From NCBI GenBank assembly GCA_963828185.1, contig CAWHDV010000001.1:248001-312000 (forward strand): DNA of 64,000 nucleotides, written 5' to 3'. Made by a program: the position numbers and the translations under genes. Below the pieces are notes generated by a model. It was not told where the DNA came from and did not search any database. It saw only the letters and a list, made by a program, of their open reading frames with translations. Source of the stretch: Rhodoblastus sp963828185 (GTDB taxonomy: Bacteria > Pseudomonadota > Alphaproteobacteria > Rhizobiales > Beijerinckiaceae). Below are positions 19,520 to 28,149 of the stretch, in pieces; the first letter of the stretch is position 1; each line of letters starts with the position of its first letter.

Positions 19520-20772
19520 ATGGCGAAAGACATTGTGCAGGGTCTCCTTCCTGACGAGGCGGCGCTCGAAATTTATCTAAATCAAACGCTTGTCGGTTAT
19601 CTCAACGAAGGTTCTCCGTGGACTATCGGCATCGAACACGAATTCTTCCTCGAATCGGATGGCTTTCCTGCGCCTCAGAAACAGTCGCAGTCCATGTTCG
19701 AGGGACTGCTCGACCGGGGCTGGAAAGAGCAGACCCGCGAGGATTTCGGGCAGGGCGATATTCTGGCTGCGGTGACCCCACCGTATTGCCCGCAAACCGT
19801 CCTGAAATACGAACACCACCCGTACCTGCTTGAGGTCGCGTTTCATTTCGACAGCAGCCTTGAACGCTTGGAGGAGTTGGTCGCGGCCGTTTTTCGCGAC
19901 ATTGACGACATTGCGGCAGCCGTCGGTGTCGATATTTGTCATCGGCCCTTTTGCAGCGTTGAGGCAGACCATCCGCTGACGATGGGCCAATCGCCGATGT
20001 CTCTCGCGCTGCGCGACTATCGGCAACGATTGCTGGAAAGTCAGGGAAAGGTCGGCAGGCCCGCGCTGCTGAATTTCTCGTCCGTCATCGCCGCCACACA
20101 AATTCATATTGGTGGAACTCGATTGGTGGTCGGACCCGAAGTCTTGTCGAGCGGCTGTACAGTTTTGAACCCGATATCCTCGGCCTGGCCTATCTGCTGA
20201 CAAATCATGACGGATCGGCCGCCGATGCCATGGGTCGCCGCTGGCACGGCTACCGCGACATGCTTGAGGGTTTTCCCTTGGTTCAATTCCAGAGTCTGGA
20301 CCGATGGGATCGGGGCACTTGGATCAGTTCCCTTCTCCGCTCGCCTTGCATAGGCGACCAGAAGGGCGCCCCATGGCAGTTCATGGGCGACGTGCGTGAC
20401 CTGCAAATTATCCGACCGCGCACATTTGGTACTTTGGAATTTCGCGCTGACCCGGCTCAGGGCTCCGTTTCGGCGATACTTGCGATCGCGGCGTTGCGGC
20501 TGGCCTGTTGCGCCGCCGCCGTTGCCGGTCAGAGCAGGCCTGGCAGCTTCAGACGGCATTGCCGCGATTGGTGGAACCGCATCAATAACCAATTGAGCCA
20601 ATCCCGGTCGCAGGAACCGGTCCAGTTGTTATCCAGCGCGCATGGCTGGCTTGAAGCGCGTGGCTTCGGGGAAGAACGCTATCTCGCCCCGCTGCGGGCG
20701 GCGCTCGCCGAGGCCCTGTCAGGCAGGGAGATGACGGACGGCGACATTGCGGCGCTGGGCGACGCCGGATGA
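19520..20772 (+). CDS. GCS2-type carboxylate-amine ligase (two frameshifts)
   Basis: Glutamate-cysteine ligase family 2, which joins a carboxylate to an amine using ATP. Repaired length ~416 residues. The N-terminus carries TIGIEHEFFLESDGF (the family's GxExEFF signature), then YEHHPYLLEVAFHFD and ATQIHIGG. Two single-base insertions about 25 bp apart (in GGAAC at 20115-20118 and GTCTT at 20141-20145) split the gene; removing both gives GGLDWWSDPKLVERLYSFEP, the expected motif. The last ~100 residues are less well conserved and might hide another error. The stop overlaps the next start as ATGA, so it is coupled to the M81 gene. Substrates unknown; EgtA, YbdK and antibiotic-pathway ligases share the fold. 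Confidence 0.72.
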
Positions 20773-23099
20773 ACTTCTTCATTGCTCAACTGGTCGCCGA
20801 AACAAACACTTTTTCACGGCAAACTACCGGATGGAAGGCGTTCGAGGAGTACGGGATATTCCGCGGGAACGCCAGCGAACGCGATCCCGATGGCGCCGGC
20901 CTGATCCTGAACGAATGGCGCAGGCTCGCCGAAGACGATCGGCATGAGGTCGTCGAGAGCGTCTCTGCCTACGCCCAGCCGGCGGGTCGGGTCGAACGTC
21001 CTGTCTATGAGGCGCTGCGCGACAGCATTCTTGAGGACTTAGCTGCGGCGGGCCGCATCGACGCGGTTCTGCTGATGCTCCACGGCGCGATGGCGGCCGA
21101 AGGTTATGACGACTGTGAAGGCGATCTGACGTCGCGGGTGAGGGAGATCGTTGGCCCGGTAGTCGCCATTGGGCTCGAACTCGATCTTCACTGCCATTTT
21201 ACGCGATCCATGCGGCAGTCCGCCGATATCGTCGTCGCCTTCAAGGAATATCCGCATACCGATCTCATTGAGCGCGCGCGTGACGTCTATGCCCTCACGA
21301 TGGGCGCCGCCAAAAAGGAAATCAGGCCGGCAACCGCCGTGTACGAATGCCGAATGGTCGGCCTGTGGCACACCATGCGCGAGCCGATGCTGAGTTTTGT
21401 TCAACGTCTCAAAAAACTTGAGGGACACGACGGCGTTCTTTCCATCTCGTTCGGCCACGGTTTCCCTTGGGGGGACGTGCCCGAAGCGGGCGCCAAAATT
21501 TGGGTGATTACCGATAATGAGCCGGAAGTCGCGGCGGCATTGGCAAAAAAACTGGGGCAGGAACTATGGGCGATCCGAGAAGAGATTAAGTTCGGATCAA
21601 GCGACGTTGACGAGGCGATCGACCGGAGCTTTGCAACGGACGACGGTCCGATGGTCTTCGCCGACATTGCCGACAATCCCGGAGGCGGAGCTTCCGGTGA
21701 CAGCACCTTCATTTTGCGGCGCCTTCTGGACCGGCAAGTCGGCAATTTCACGGTAGGCGCCTTCTGGGATGTCGACGCCATTGGCGATTGTATTGAAGCG
21801 GGTATCGGCGCGGCGATTAACTTGCGGATCGGCGGGAAATGCGGACCAACTTCAGGGATTCCGGTCGATCTGGATGTCGTCGTCCGAAATATCCAGCGGG
21901 ACCACTTTCAAGACGGTCTCAGTGGCAAGGCGCCGATGGGCACGGCGGTGTGGGTCGAAGCCCAGAATGGCGTGGACATTCTTCTGGCGTCGATCAGGGG
22001 GCAAATCTACATGCCCAACGCCTTCACCGGGATGGGGATGGAACTCGAACGTAAAAAGCTGATCGTGGTGAAGTCCATGCAGCATTTCCACGCTGGGTTC
22101 GCCCCGTTGGCCCGCAGGATTTTTTACGTCAACACTCCGGGGCCGATAAACATGGATTTTGCCTCTATTCCGTACAAAAATAGAGACTTGGATTTTTGGC
22201 CGCGCAGTCCCAATCCGTTCCGCGTCGACCGTCAAGCGCGGGGAGAATTTGCCATGGAAACTGCTGGTGTCCCTCCCGCGAAGCGCTATGGCTTTGACGA
22301 CGTGGACGCCGTTCGCGACGATCGATTTTTCATTGCGTATTTGGACAAGGCGAGGGAACTGCCTGCCCTCCAACAGATAGAAAGGCTGATCGCCGATCGC
22401 CTGGCGTCGGAAGGCGCGAGCAGAATTGTCGAAATTGGCTGCGGCACGGGGGGACTGCTTTCAAGCTTGATCCAGCCTTTTGGCCGAGGGTTGGGCGTCG
22501 AAAAAAGCCTGTCTTTCGCTGTTGAGGCTCGCCGGCGTCATGGACATCAGGAAAACATCGCCTTCGTCGTTCATGATTTTTCAAATGCGCCGGCGACGGA
22601 GGAATTCGCGAAGGCCGGCTTTCCGCCGCGGTCCGCGGACACCCTGATCCTAAACAGGGTCATTCAGCATATTGCGGAGCCGCGAAGGCTGCTCGACAAC
22701 GCGGTCGATCTCCTGCGGCCAGGCGCACTTATCGTTCTTTCCGACGTCGATTGGACAAGGTTGGAAGTCGCCCATCCCGACCAAGACATCACCCGGAGGA
22801 TTGTCTCCGAGCACGTCGCTGCGATGGTGAATCCAAATGCGGGCGCCAATCTCTGCGAACTGCTCGGAAACTACGGGAGTTGCGCGCCGGAAGACGTCGC
22901 GGATGTCCGGAACGACATCACGGACTTCGATCTGGCTGCGGACACGTTCTCGCTCAAACGGGCTCTGGCGCGCCTTGTGGATCGCGGCGAGGTGACCGAG
23001 TCGAACGCGGCGCGATGGACGGCAGAATGTCAGGAAATGACCGTCGCTGGAAAGTTTCTGGCTTCTCTTTTCCATAGCGTCGCCGCTGTGCGAAAATGA
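20769..23099 (+). CDS. M81 (MlrC-like) metallopeptidase fused to SAM methyltransferase
   Basis: 776 residues. Residues 1-~495 are an M81 family peptidase (MlrC, microcystinase C type): IAQLVAETNTFS at the start, LMLHGAMAAEGYDDCEGD, GLELDLHCHF (metal ligands D and H), and ADNPGGGASGDSTFILRRLL. Residues ~505-776 are a class I methyltransferase with IVEIGCGTGGLLSSL. A GGGGAG sits 8 nt before an in-frame ATG at 22254, right at the domain boundary, so the methyltransferase may once have been, or may still be, made separately. Coupled by ATGA to the GCS2 ligase and followed by a GNAT gene. M81 enzymes cleave small linear peptides or amides; together the set suggests synthesis or turnover of a modified amino-acid conjugate. 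Confidence 0.75.
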   Translation: MNFFIAQLVAETNTFSRQTTGWKAFEEYGIFRGNASERDPDGAGLILNEWRRLAEDDRHEVVESVSAYAQPAGRVERPVYEALRDSILEDLAAAGRIDAVLLMLHGAMAAEGYDDCEGDLTSRVREIVGPVVAIGLELDLHCHFTRSMRQSADIVVAFKEYPHTDLIERARDVYALTMGAAKKEIRPATAVYECRMVGLWHTMREPMLSFVQRLKKLEGHDGVLSISFGHGFPWGDVPEAGAKIWVITDNEPEVAAALAKKLGQELWAIREEIKFGSSDVDEAIDRSFATDDGPMVFADIADNPGGGASGDSTFILRRLLDRQVGNFTVGAFWDVDAIGDCIEAGIGAAINLRIGGKCGPTSGIPVDLDVVVRNIQRDHFQDGLSGKAPMGTAVWVEAQNGVDILLASIRGQIYMPNAFTGMGMELERKKLIVVKSMQHFHAGFAPLARRIFYVNTPGPINMDFASIPYKNRDLDFWPRSPNPFRVDRQARGEFAMETAGVPPAKRYGFDDVDAVRDDRFFIAYLDKARELPALQQIERLIADRLASEGASRIVEIGCGTGGLLSSLIQPFGRGLGVEKSLSFAVEARRRHGHQENIAFVVHDFSNAPATEEFAKAGFPPRSADTLILNRVIQHIAEPRRLLDNAVDLLRPGALIVLSDVDWTRLEVAHPDQDITRRIVSEHVAAMVNPNAGANLCELLGNYGSCAPEDVADVRNDITDFDLAADTFSLKRALARLVDRGEVTESNAARWTAECQEMTVAGKFLASLFHSVAAVRK

Positions 23100-23153
23100 G
23101 GTGATTTATAGGGCGGTTGAGCGCTTCCGGCACTTCAAGCTTTGAGAAAAAGA

Positions 23154-23718
23154 ATGAGCGAACTTAGCTTCTTGATCCGGCAGGCCACCGCTGACGACGT
23201 GGAAGGAATTCTCGCCATCTGGCTCGAACGGCCGGGGGCCGATAAACAGACGGATCAGGCCAATCTAGAACTTTACCGTTCGGATTTTCGAGATCGCGTG
23301 CTCAGACAGGACGATGAATTCAGGTACTGGGTGGCTGATGCATCTGGACAGATCATTGGATGGAACGTCGCTTCAGCCGATGAGGAACTCCCCGTCACTA
23401 AGTCGGACGATGGCCGAGGCTTCATTTTATGTCCATTCAGGATTTCACAAGAAGGGCGTATCCAAAGAACTGTGCCACAAAAGCTTTTGCGGCGCGATGG
23501 AAACGTCGTTGGAGTGGATAATCGGTTACGTGGCAGAGAACAACGCATCCGCAATTGGCATCTGGCAAAAAACCATCGGCGCCGTGACTTTGGGAGTCGT
23601 CCCTTCTCCCCCCAAAACACCGGACCGGAGCGGCGTGATAATGTTCGGATGGCCGGTCTCCGCGCCCAACGTCGGGCGCGGACTTTTGCTGTTTGCGGCG
23701 GGAAACGACGAGCGATGA
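23154..23718 (+). CDS. GNAT N-acetyltransferase (frameshifted)
   Basis: About 187 residues from ATG 23154. GNAT features: IRQATADDVEGILAIW at the start, YWVADASGQIIGWNVAS, and after frame repair SFYVHSGFHKKGVSKEL (acetyl-CoA-binding region; the usual Q/R-x-x-G-x-G/A is GFHKKGVS) then AENNASAIGIWQKTIGA. One extra base in GGCC at 23412-23415 breaks it. The 3' 250 bp (23469-23718) are duplicated almost exactly at 26325-26574. It is the third enzyme gene of the ligase/M81 cluster, on the same strand 54 bp downstream, and may acylate the product. Confidence 0.72.
23469..23718 (+). repeat. 250-bp direct repeat, copy 1
   Basis: Identical to 26325-26574 except for four substitutions and no gaps (constant offset 2856), about 98.4% identity. 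Copy 1 is the 3' part of the GNAT gene and ends exactly at its stop codon. Confidence 0.95.
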
Positions 23719-23985
23719 GGCGCCCTGGAGGCCGTCGCCTCCAGTCTTCACTCCGCGACCTTAAAATATTCCGCTTATGTTCTCAAAAGTAAGGACCGGA
23801 AGTCCACGCCCGCCGCCTGCACCTATACCGACACCGTCCTCGCGTCGCCGGCCCAGCCGCAAATGGCTACGCCGTCCAGCACCGCCGCCATGGCGGTCCT
23901 GCTCGGGCATAAAAGCTGGTCGACCGCGCCCTCCACCGCCAAACGCCTCAATTGACCGCGCGGCCGCCGCCGCGCATCCGATTCC
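23719..23985. other. Gap between GNAT and secreted-protein operon
   Basis: No supported gene. A 30-codon plus-strand frame (23863-23955) ends AVLLGHKSWSTA, vaguely like a tyrosine-recombinase tail, but lacks the catalytic tyrosine context. Confidence 0.35.
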
Positions 23986-24795
23986 TCAGTGGTTTCCAGA
24001 CACTACGAACGAAAACGCTCGTTCCTCGCCGTGGCGATACAACTTTCCGCGGACCGTCGAATTCGCCGGCACCGACCGCAACACCCGAACAAGGTCGCGC
24101 GACGAACTAATCCGCTGCCCTTCCAATTCCGTAATAACATCTCGCAGACCGATCTCAGGAAGCTTTCCAGGTTCAGTAAACAACACGAACGCGCCCGCTG
24201 GAACGCCGTTGCGTGCCTCGATATCGTCGACGCTGAGACCATAAGCCAACGCGGAGTTGCCCATCTTTTCCATGACCGCGTTAAAACCCCTATTTGACGC
24301 CTTCTCCCGTTGCGCAATCGCCGATTTAGTGGCCTCCATCTGACTCATCAACCCACGAGGCGAACAAATCGAACCGAATTCCGACGAAGAATGTTCATTG
24401 GCGAACGCGTTCGAAACCGTCCCCAAAATTCCCAAATACACTTTGACATGATCATCATGATCGCCATATGGCAGATACGGTGCCACCGCATTAAATTGTG
24501 CGTTCATGAAATCTTCAATGATCATGCCGTCCGCCTTGTCCTGACCATTTTTGCGACACCACAACAGCGCGCTGTGCGTCTTGGCAAGGAGATTCAGCCG
24601 CACGATTCCTTCATTTGTCGGGTCGACGTCAACGCCATTGTCGGCAACCGAGAAGATCAACGACTTGCTGGAAACTCCACCGAGAATATCCGCATTCATC
24701 CGCAACGGGACTGCCGCCAACGAAGCCGAAGCACCCGCCATCGCGATCAAAACTCCAACGAAAATGGATTGTGACTTGATCTTCCCCTTCGCCAT
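23986..24795 (-). CDS. Secreted protein with PDZ-like C-terminus
   Basis: 269 residues from ATG 24795 (GGAG about 9 nt upstream; a longer frame starts at 24831). A lysine-rich N-terminus and hydrophobic segment (SIFVGVLIAMAGASASLA) followed by AAV form a signal peptide. The middle (residues ~30-180) is unrecognised. The last ~80 residues resemble a PDZ domain: GLRDVITELEGQRISSSRDL with a VRVLRSVPANSTV strand, as in periplasmic proteases and type II secretion proteins, but no protease triad is present. Last gene of a four-gene minus-strand run of exported proteins; GC lower than the core. Function unknown, possibly a scaffold or chaperone. Confidence 0.65.
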   Translation of the reverse strand: MAKGKIKSQSIFVGVLIAMAGASASLAAVPLRMNADILGGVSSKSLIFSVADNGVDVDPTNEGIVRLNLLAKTHSALLWCRKNGQDKADGMIIEDFMNAQFNAVAPYLPYGDHDDHVKVYLGILGTVSNAFANEHSSSEFGSICSPRGLMSQMEATKSAIAQREKASNRGFNAVMEKMGNSALAYGLSVDDIEARNGVPAGAFVLFTEPGKLPEIGLRDVITELEGQRISSSRDLVRVLRSVPANSTVRGKLYRHGEERAFSFVVSGNH

Positions 24796-24832
24796 ATTGC
24801 TGCTCCGTTTCCAAATCCACGCCACGCCCAAA

Positions 24833-25330
24833 TCAGAGACTCTTCGTTTCCGCAGCCACCGCCTTCAATTCCTCGATCGTCGGAACCCCGCTTAAAATCG
24901 CGACACCATCAACATTACGCCAAACAACGAAAGGAAGGCGCGACACTCCCATTGCGGCCAAACTCTTGGCGAGCTCTCCGTATCGCTTCATTCGCGGCTC
25001 AATCAGCATCTTCGCCATTTCCAGCTTTCCGACAGCATCCGTATAGCCGAGCATGCACTGTTCCAAAGTCAGCGCATCACCGCCAGACATCACCCGCGCC
25101 GTCAGCTGAATCGATTGATCGTCTGTCATATCGGCGATTGGAATCCAACTCACTCCAAGCAAGCGCCGCACATGCAATATGTTGATCCAAGTCTTGCGCG
25201 AAGACAGCGCGATTGGCTCGAAAATGATATAACAATATTTATAATATTCACCGAAAACGTCGATCGCTTCGAATTGCCGGACCGCGCGCGCGATTTCAAG
25301 CGCTTCCTGCCCCCTGACAAGGACTTTCAT
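24833..25330 (-). CDS. Thioredoxin-fold protein without CxxC (DsbG-like)
   Basis: 165 residues, start overlapping the upstream stop by 4 bp (ATGA). The C-terminal third has the cis-proline loop and end of a DsbC/DsbG-like thioredoxin fold (GVSRLPFVVWRNVDG, then GVPTIEELKAV). The N-terminal strand-helix (GEYYKYCYIIFEPIAL) lacks the redox CxxC; only single cysteines remain. No signal peptide is evident at this start, so it may lie in the cytoplasm or use an upstream start. Paired with a CxxC-bearing paralogue, it may be a redox-dead partner or substrate-binding subunit. Confidence 0.55.
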   Translation of the reverse strand: MKVLVRGQEALEIARAVRQFEAIDVFGEYYKYCYIIFEPIALSSRKTWINILHVRRLLGVSWIPIADMTDDQSIQLTARVMSGGDALTLEQCMLGYTDAVGKLEMAKMLIEPRMKRYGELAKSLAAMGVSRLPFVVWRNVDGVAILSGVPTIEELKAVAAETKSL

Positions 25331-25932
25331 CGCGACGATTCCTTAATCACGTCCTTCAGCCATCTTTCTGTCGACCCCGGCGCATCGAACGCGCCGATTT
25401 TCGTCTTCGGCATCCCGAAACTAAGCCAAATCGTAACCGGAAGGCCACTCCAGCCATGCCGGCAAACGTCTCCCATAAATGCGTCGACTTTATCGACTTG
25501 CGCTTTCACCCTGGCGCGATCGCGCACAGATACGTCGCCGGGCGTCACCTCTCCGATCATAAACGCCTCGATCGCCTCAAACGTCGGATTATTCAATAGA
25601 TAGGCCAGCGCACGCACTTCTTCGGCGTCATCAGTCCGCAAGGCGGTTGGAATAAAATGGAATCTCGCTGAAGTGAAAAATGGGATGCTACGCACGATTT
25701 GCATTCGACATCTGTTGCAGGTCGTTGACATCACAACGTAAATATCCGGCCCGTCACCCCCGGCTGAGATATCAAGCATTTGTTGAGGAAAAACGAGCTT
25801 ACCGTCCGTAACCCCATCCTTTTCACACGTATCCGGCGGAACTTCCTCCGCAAGCACATTTTTTACGTCAAACACGAATGACGCCAGCCCCGCCGACAAC
25901 ACCCGATTTAATGTCCGGCGATTCATTTCCAT
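25327..25932 (-). CDS. Exported thioredoxin-fold protein with CxxC (DsbC/G-like)
   Basis: 201 residues. Starts MEMNRRTLNRVLSAGLASFV with processing near LAEE, a Sec or Tat-like signal (two arginines). The redox motif is TTCNRC at about residue 70, after a DIYVVMS strand, and the cis-proline region is GLPVTIWLSFG near residue 165. This is the architecture of periplasmic disulfide isomerases or oxidases. It is coupled by ATGA to the CxxC-less thioredoxin-fold gene. A Cys-rich secreted protein is encoded about 650 bp upstream on the same strand, a likely client. Confidence 0.65.
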   Translation of the reverse strand: MEMNRRTLNRVLSAGLASFVFDVKNVLAEEVPPDTCEKDGVTDGKLVFPQQMLDISAGGDGPDIYVVMSTTCNRCRMQIVRSIPFFTSARFHFIPTALRTDDAEEVRALAYLLNNPTFEAIEAFMIGEVTPGDVSVRDRARVKAQVDKVDAFMGDVCRHGWSGLPVTIWLSFGMPKTKIGAFDAPGSTERWLKDVIKESSR

Positions 25933-25957
25933 CCGCCAAGCCCATTATCGAAGAAGC

Positions 25958-26242
25958 CTATCTATTTCTCGGCGATTGCGTCGGAATACAATGCCCTGCC
26001 GGCCGCGAGACGCCTTCGCCGGCGCCGCCATTGCGCACGTAGCGATTCACATCTTCGACCGTTCGATCGCCAACGCTTGTATCGTTTGCCACCGGCCGCT
26101 GAGGATCTGGCTGGCCGGCTCGCTCGTAATTCAGCTCCAATTCGCGTGTCGACGCCGCATCGGCAAAAGCGCTACTAGATGACTGACAAATCGCTGCGCC
26201 GACCACAAGCAATGAGATAGCGGCTCGTAAAAAACATCGCAT
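25958..26242 (-). CDS. Small exported protein
   Basis: 94 residues from ATG 26242. MRCFLRAAISLLVVGAAIC followed by FADA is a clear signal peptide. The mature part is short, polar and proline-rich (ERAGQPDPQRPVAND), with one cysteine near the end. No family recognised. First gene of the exported-protein run; ends 25 bp before the CxxC gene. Confidence 0.5.
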   Translation of the reverse strand: MRCFLRAAISLLVVGAAICQSSSSAFADAASTRELELNYERAGQPDPQRPVANDTSVGDRTVEDVNRYVRNGGAGEGVSRPAGHCIPTQSPRNR

Positions 26243-26324
26243 CTGCGCCTCACCGACATCCGATGGCGAATAAAAACTCATATCGTCCTAAAATATCACG
26301 TCTCCCGCTGGCCATCAAGAAAAA

Positions 26325-26574
26325 ACTGTGCCACAAAAGCTTTTGCAGCGCGATGGAAACGTCGTTGGAGTGGATAATCGGTTACGTGGCAGAGAACAAC
26401 GCATCCGCAATTGGCATCTGGCAAAAAACCATCGGCGCCGTGACTTTGGAAGTCGTCCCTTCTCCCCCCAAAACACCGGACCGGAGCGGCGTGATAATGT
26501 TCGGATGGCCGGTCTCCGCGCCGAACGGCGGGCGCGGACTTTTGCTGTTTGCGGCGGGAAACGACGAGCGATGA
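26325..26574 (+). repeat. 250-bp direct repeat, copy 2 (GNAT 3' fragment)
   Basis: Near-exact duplicate of 23469-23718. It keeps the same reading frame and stop codon but has no GNAT N-terminus, so it is a gene fragment. Its stop lies 2 bp from the convergent Cys-rich gene's stop. Confidence 0.95.
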
Positions 26575-26575
26575 A

Positions 26576-27214
26576 TCATTTAGCAAATATTTTGAAATGA
26601 CGCCATCCATGGCCGCCCGTTCCTTCGTTTTCGAAGCCAATGCATACTTCCCAGGCGTGAGTTTCTGTATTTTCTCTGGCCCACGCGGTTCGAGGTATAA
26701 AGTAATAATTGCACGCTTTGTGGTCACCACCTCTAAATTTGCCGTCATTCCAACCGCAATACCTATCTCCATAGTCATCCCAAACGTAGCACCACGTTTG
26801 CGTCGGACGCGGTTTATCTTTTATGGGTCCAATGCATGACGATAAATATTGTCTACTTCCTTTATGGGCCTCCGTACCGGCGAAATCAGCCGTGACAGGC
26901 GCTCGCGGCATGCCGAATTTTCTTCCAATTTCAGTGGTGTTATTTATTGTAACGCATTGCTTTATATCGAAATATTTAAGCTTCGAGGCAGGGTTGCCGC
27001 AATTTCGCCCGGTATGGGCGCATCTTTGATCGTGGCCAATATCTTGATAGCCGTTTTGACAACTTTCGCCGTCCGTCGCGCAATAAAATAAATTTGGCGG
27101 CTCCAAACATGTTCGTGGAGTTAAAGTGCATGCCGAAGAAATTGTACTAAAACAACCAATAATTGAAACTTGTAGGAATTGAACGAAGCCTAATTTGCGC
27201 ATCGCAAACTCCAT
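26576..27214 (-). CDS. Secreted cysteine-rich protein, unknown family
   Basis: 212 residues from ATG 27214 (ATG 27202 also possible). The hydrophobic start (GFVQFLQVSIIGCFSTISSA) reads as a signal peptide or lipoprotein-like signal. The protein contains 13 cysteines, many in pairs suited to disulfides (RTCLEPPNLFYC, GESCQNGYQ, RCAHTGRNCG, TWCYVW, RYCGWNDG), and aromatic-rich segments. No enzyme motif is seen. The gene lies outside the duplicated repeat but next to the Dsb-like operon on the same strand, so it may depend on those proteins for folding. Low GC relative to the core suggests recent transfer. Confidence 0.55.
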   Translation of the reverse strand: MEFAMRKLGFVQFLQVSIIGCFSTISSACTLTPRTCLEPPNLFYCATDGESCQNGYQDIGHDQRCAHTGRNCGNPASKLKYFDIKQCVTINNTTEIGRKFGMPRAPVTADFAGTEAHKGSRQYLSSCIGPIKDKPRPTQTWCYVWDDYGDRYCGWNDGKFRGGDHKACNYYFIPRTAWARENTETHAWEVCIGFENEGTGGHGWRHFKIFAK

Positions 27215-27457
27215 TTTTTGTGTTTAAAATAATTGTTACACAGGAGCAGGTTCATTTCATTCAAAAAGAAGCGTTTTCGGTCATTTGTCAAGTGGGAAGC
27301 GCTCGAAGCCGGAATAGCCCTGAGCCTCAGGTGAATGTCAGTCCGCGCCGAGGATTCCATAGGCGCGCTCGATCATTGACTGTTGAAGCAGGGCGAAGCG
27401 TCGCTTGCCGCCGGCGTCCTTAGGCGTGCCATCGTTCGGAGAATCGACGCCGTTCAG
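27215..27457. other. Gap, AT-rich
   Basis: Upstream of the Cys-rich gene; probably carries its promoter. No other feature seen. Confidence 0.3.
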
Positions 27458-27974
27458 CTACTCGATCCGCCGGCAGGCTTCGGCATACAGCGCCCGGCCT
27501 TTTTCGGAGGCCAGGTGCTTGGCGAAGGCGGCGAATTCTGGTCTCCTGCGACATCGTTTCCCATTTCGAGGACGACGCGGGGTTCCTGCCGACGATTTGG
27601 GTGAACATCCGCCACGTCCGGTCCATTCGTTCGTCGTCGAATTCGATCCTGACGAGGTCGCAGACGTTGGGCTTCTTCGGGAAGCCACGGAGCCGGTAGG
27701 TCGCCGGGGCCACCTTCTGGAAGACATCCCGTGGGTCTCCGGCAGCCGGCGGATCCTTGGCCAGGTCTCCCGCGTCGGAGCAAAAATCGTTGACGGTGCG
27801 GGTTATGGTCTCTCTGACCGCGTGGTTCTGACGGCGGCGCTCCGAGAGCAGGGGCGAACTGGCGATGTCCTCGACATGCGCCTGTCCGTTGCGGTCGTGG
27901 AGCGCGTCCACGATCTGGGGAAGCCAGCTCTTAAGCTGATGCTCGTTCAAAAAATTCTCTGCGATCTCGCTCAT
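27458..27974 (-). CDS. Hypothetical protein (frameshifted near its end)
   Basis: About 171 residues from ATG 27974; a longer frame to 28001 runs into a terminator hairpin and is unlikely. Helical, charged protein (FLNEHQLKSWLPQIVDALHD; DERMDRTWRMFTQIVGR). Reading continues only if one extra base near 27548-27552 is removed, giving EFAAFAKHLASEKGRALY and a stop at 27458. I recognise no domain. It is the last accessory gene before gyrB. Confidence 0.55.
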
Positions 27975-28002
27975 GTGGACCGGCCAGAATGGCAAAAACA
28001 AC

Positions 28003-28030
28003 GCCGGCGGTCATGCCCGCCGGCTTTGTT
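28003..28030. terminator. Bidirectional hairpin terminator
   Basis: GCCGGCGG pairs with CCGCCGGC (28017-28024) around a 6-nt loop, with T-rich sequence on the plus side (TTTGTTTT) and A-rich sequence on the other. It sits between the accessory gene at 27974 and gyrB. Confidence 0.65.
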
Positions 28031-28070
28031 TTAGCGCGGATTCCCGTTCGTCGGCCCAATAAATCGAAAA

Positions 28071-28124
28071 GAGTCCAACTTCTCTGTCAAGTGAGTCCAA
28101 CTACCCCCCTGTTTGAGTCCAACT
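28071..28124 (+). repeat. Three 22-bp-spaced direct repeats of GAGTCCAACT
   Basis: The 10-mer GAGTCCAACT occurs at 28071, 28093 and 28115, each start exactly 22 bp apart, between the accessory region and gyrB. Regularly spaced short repeats of this kind occur at the ends of some insertion sequences (for example IS21-like) as transposase sites. No transposase is present here. Confidence 0.8.
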
Positions 28125-28149
28125 TATGGGTTCTCAAACAAATAAAAAA

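Noticed and set aside
23863..23955. Tyrosine-recombinase C-terminal remnant (AVLLGHKSWSTA)
   Set aside because: Only about 12 residues resemble an integrase and the catalytic residues cannot be placed.
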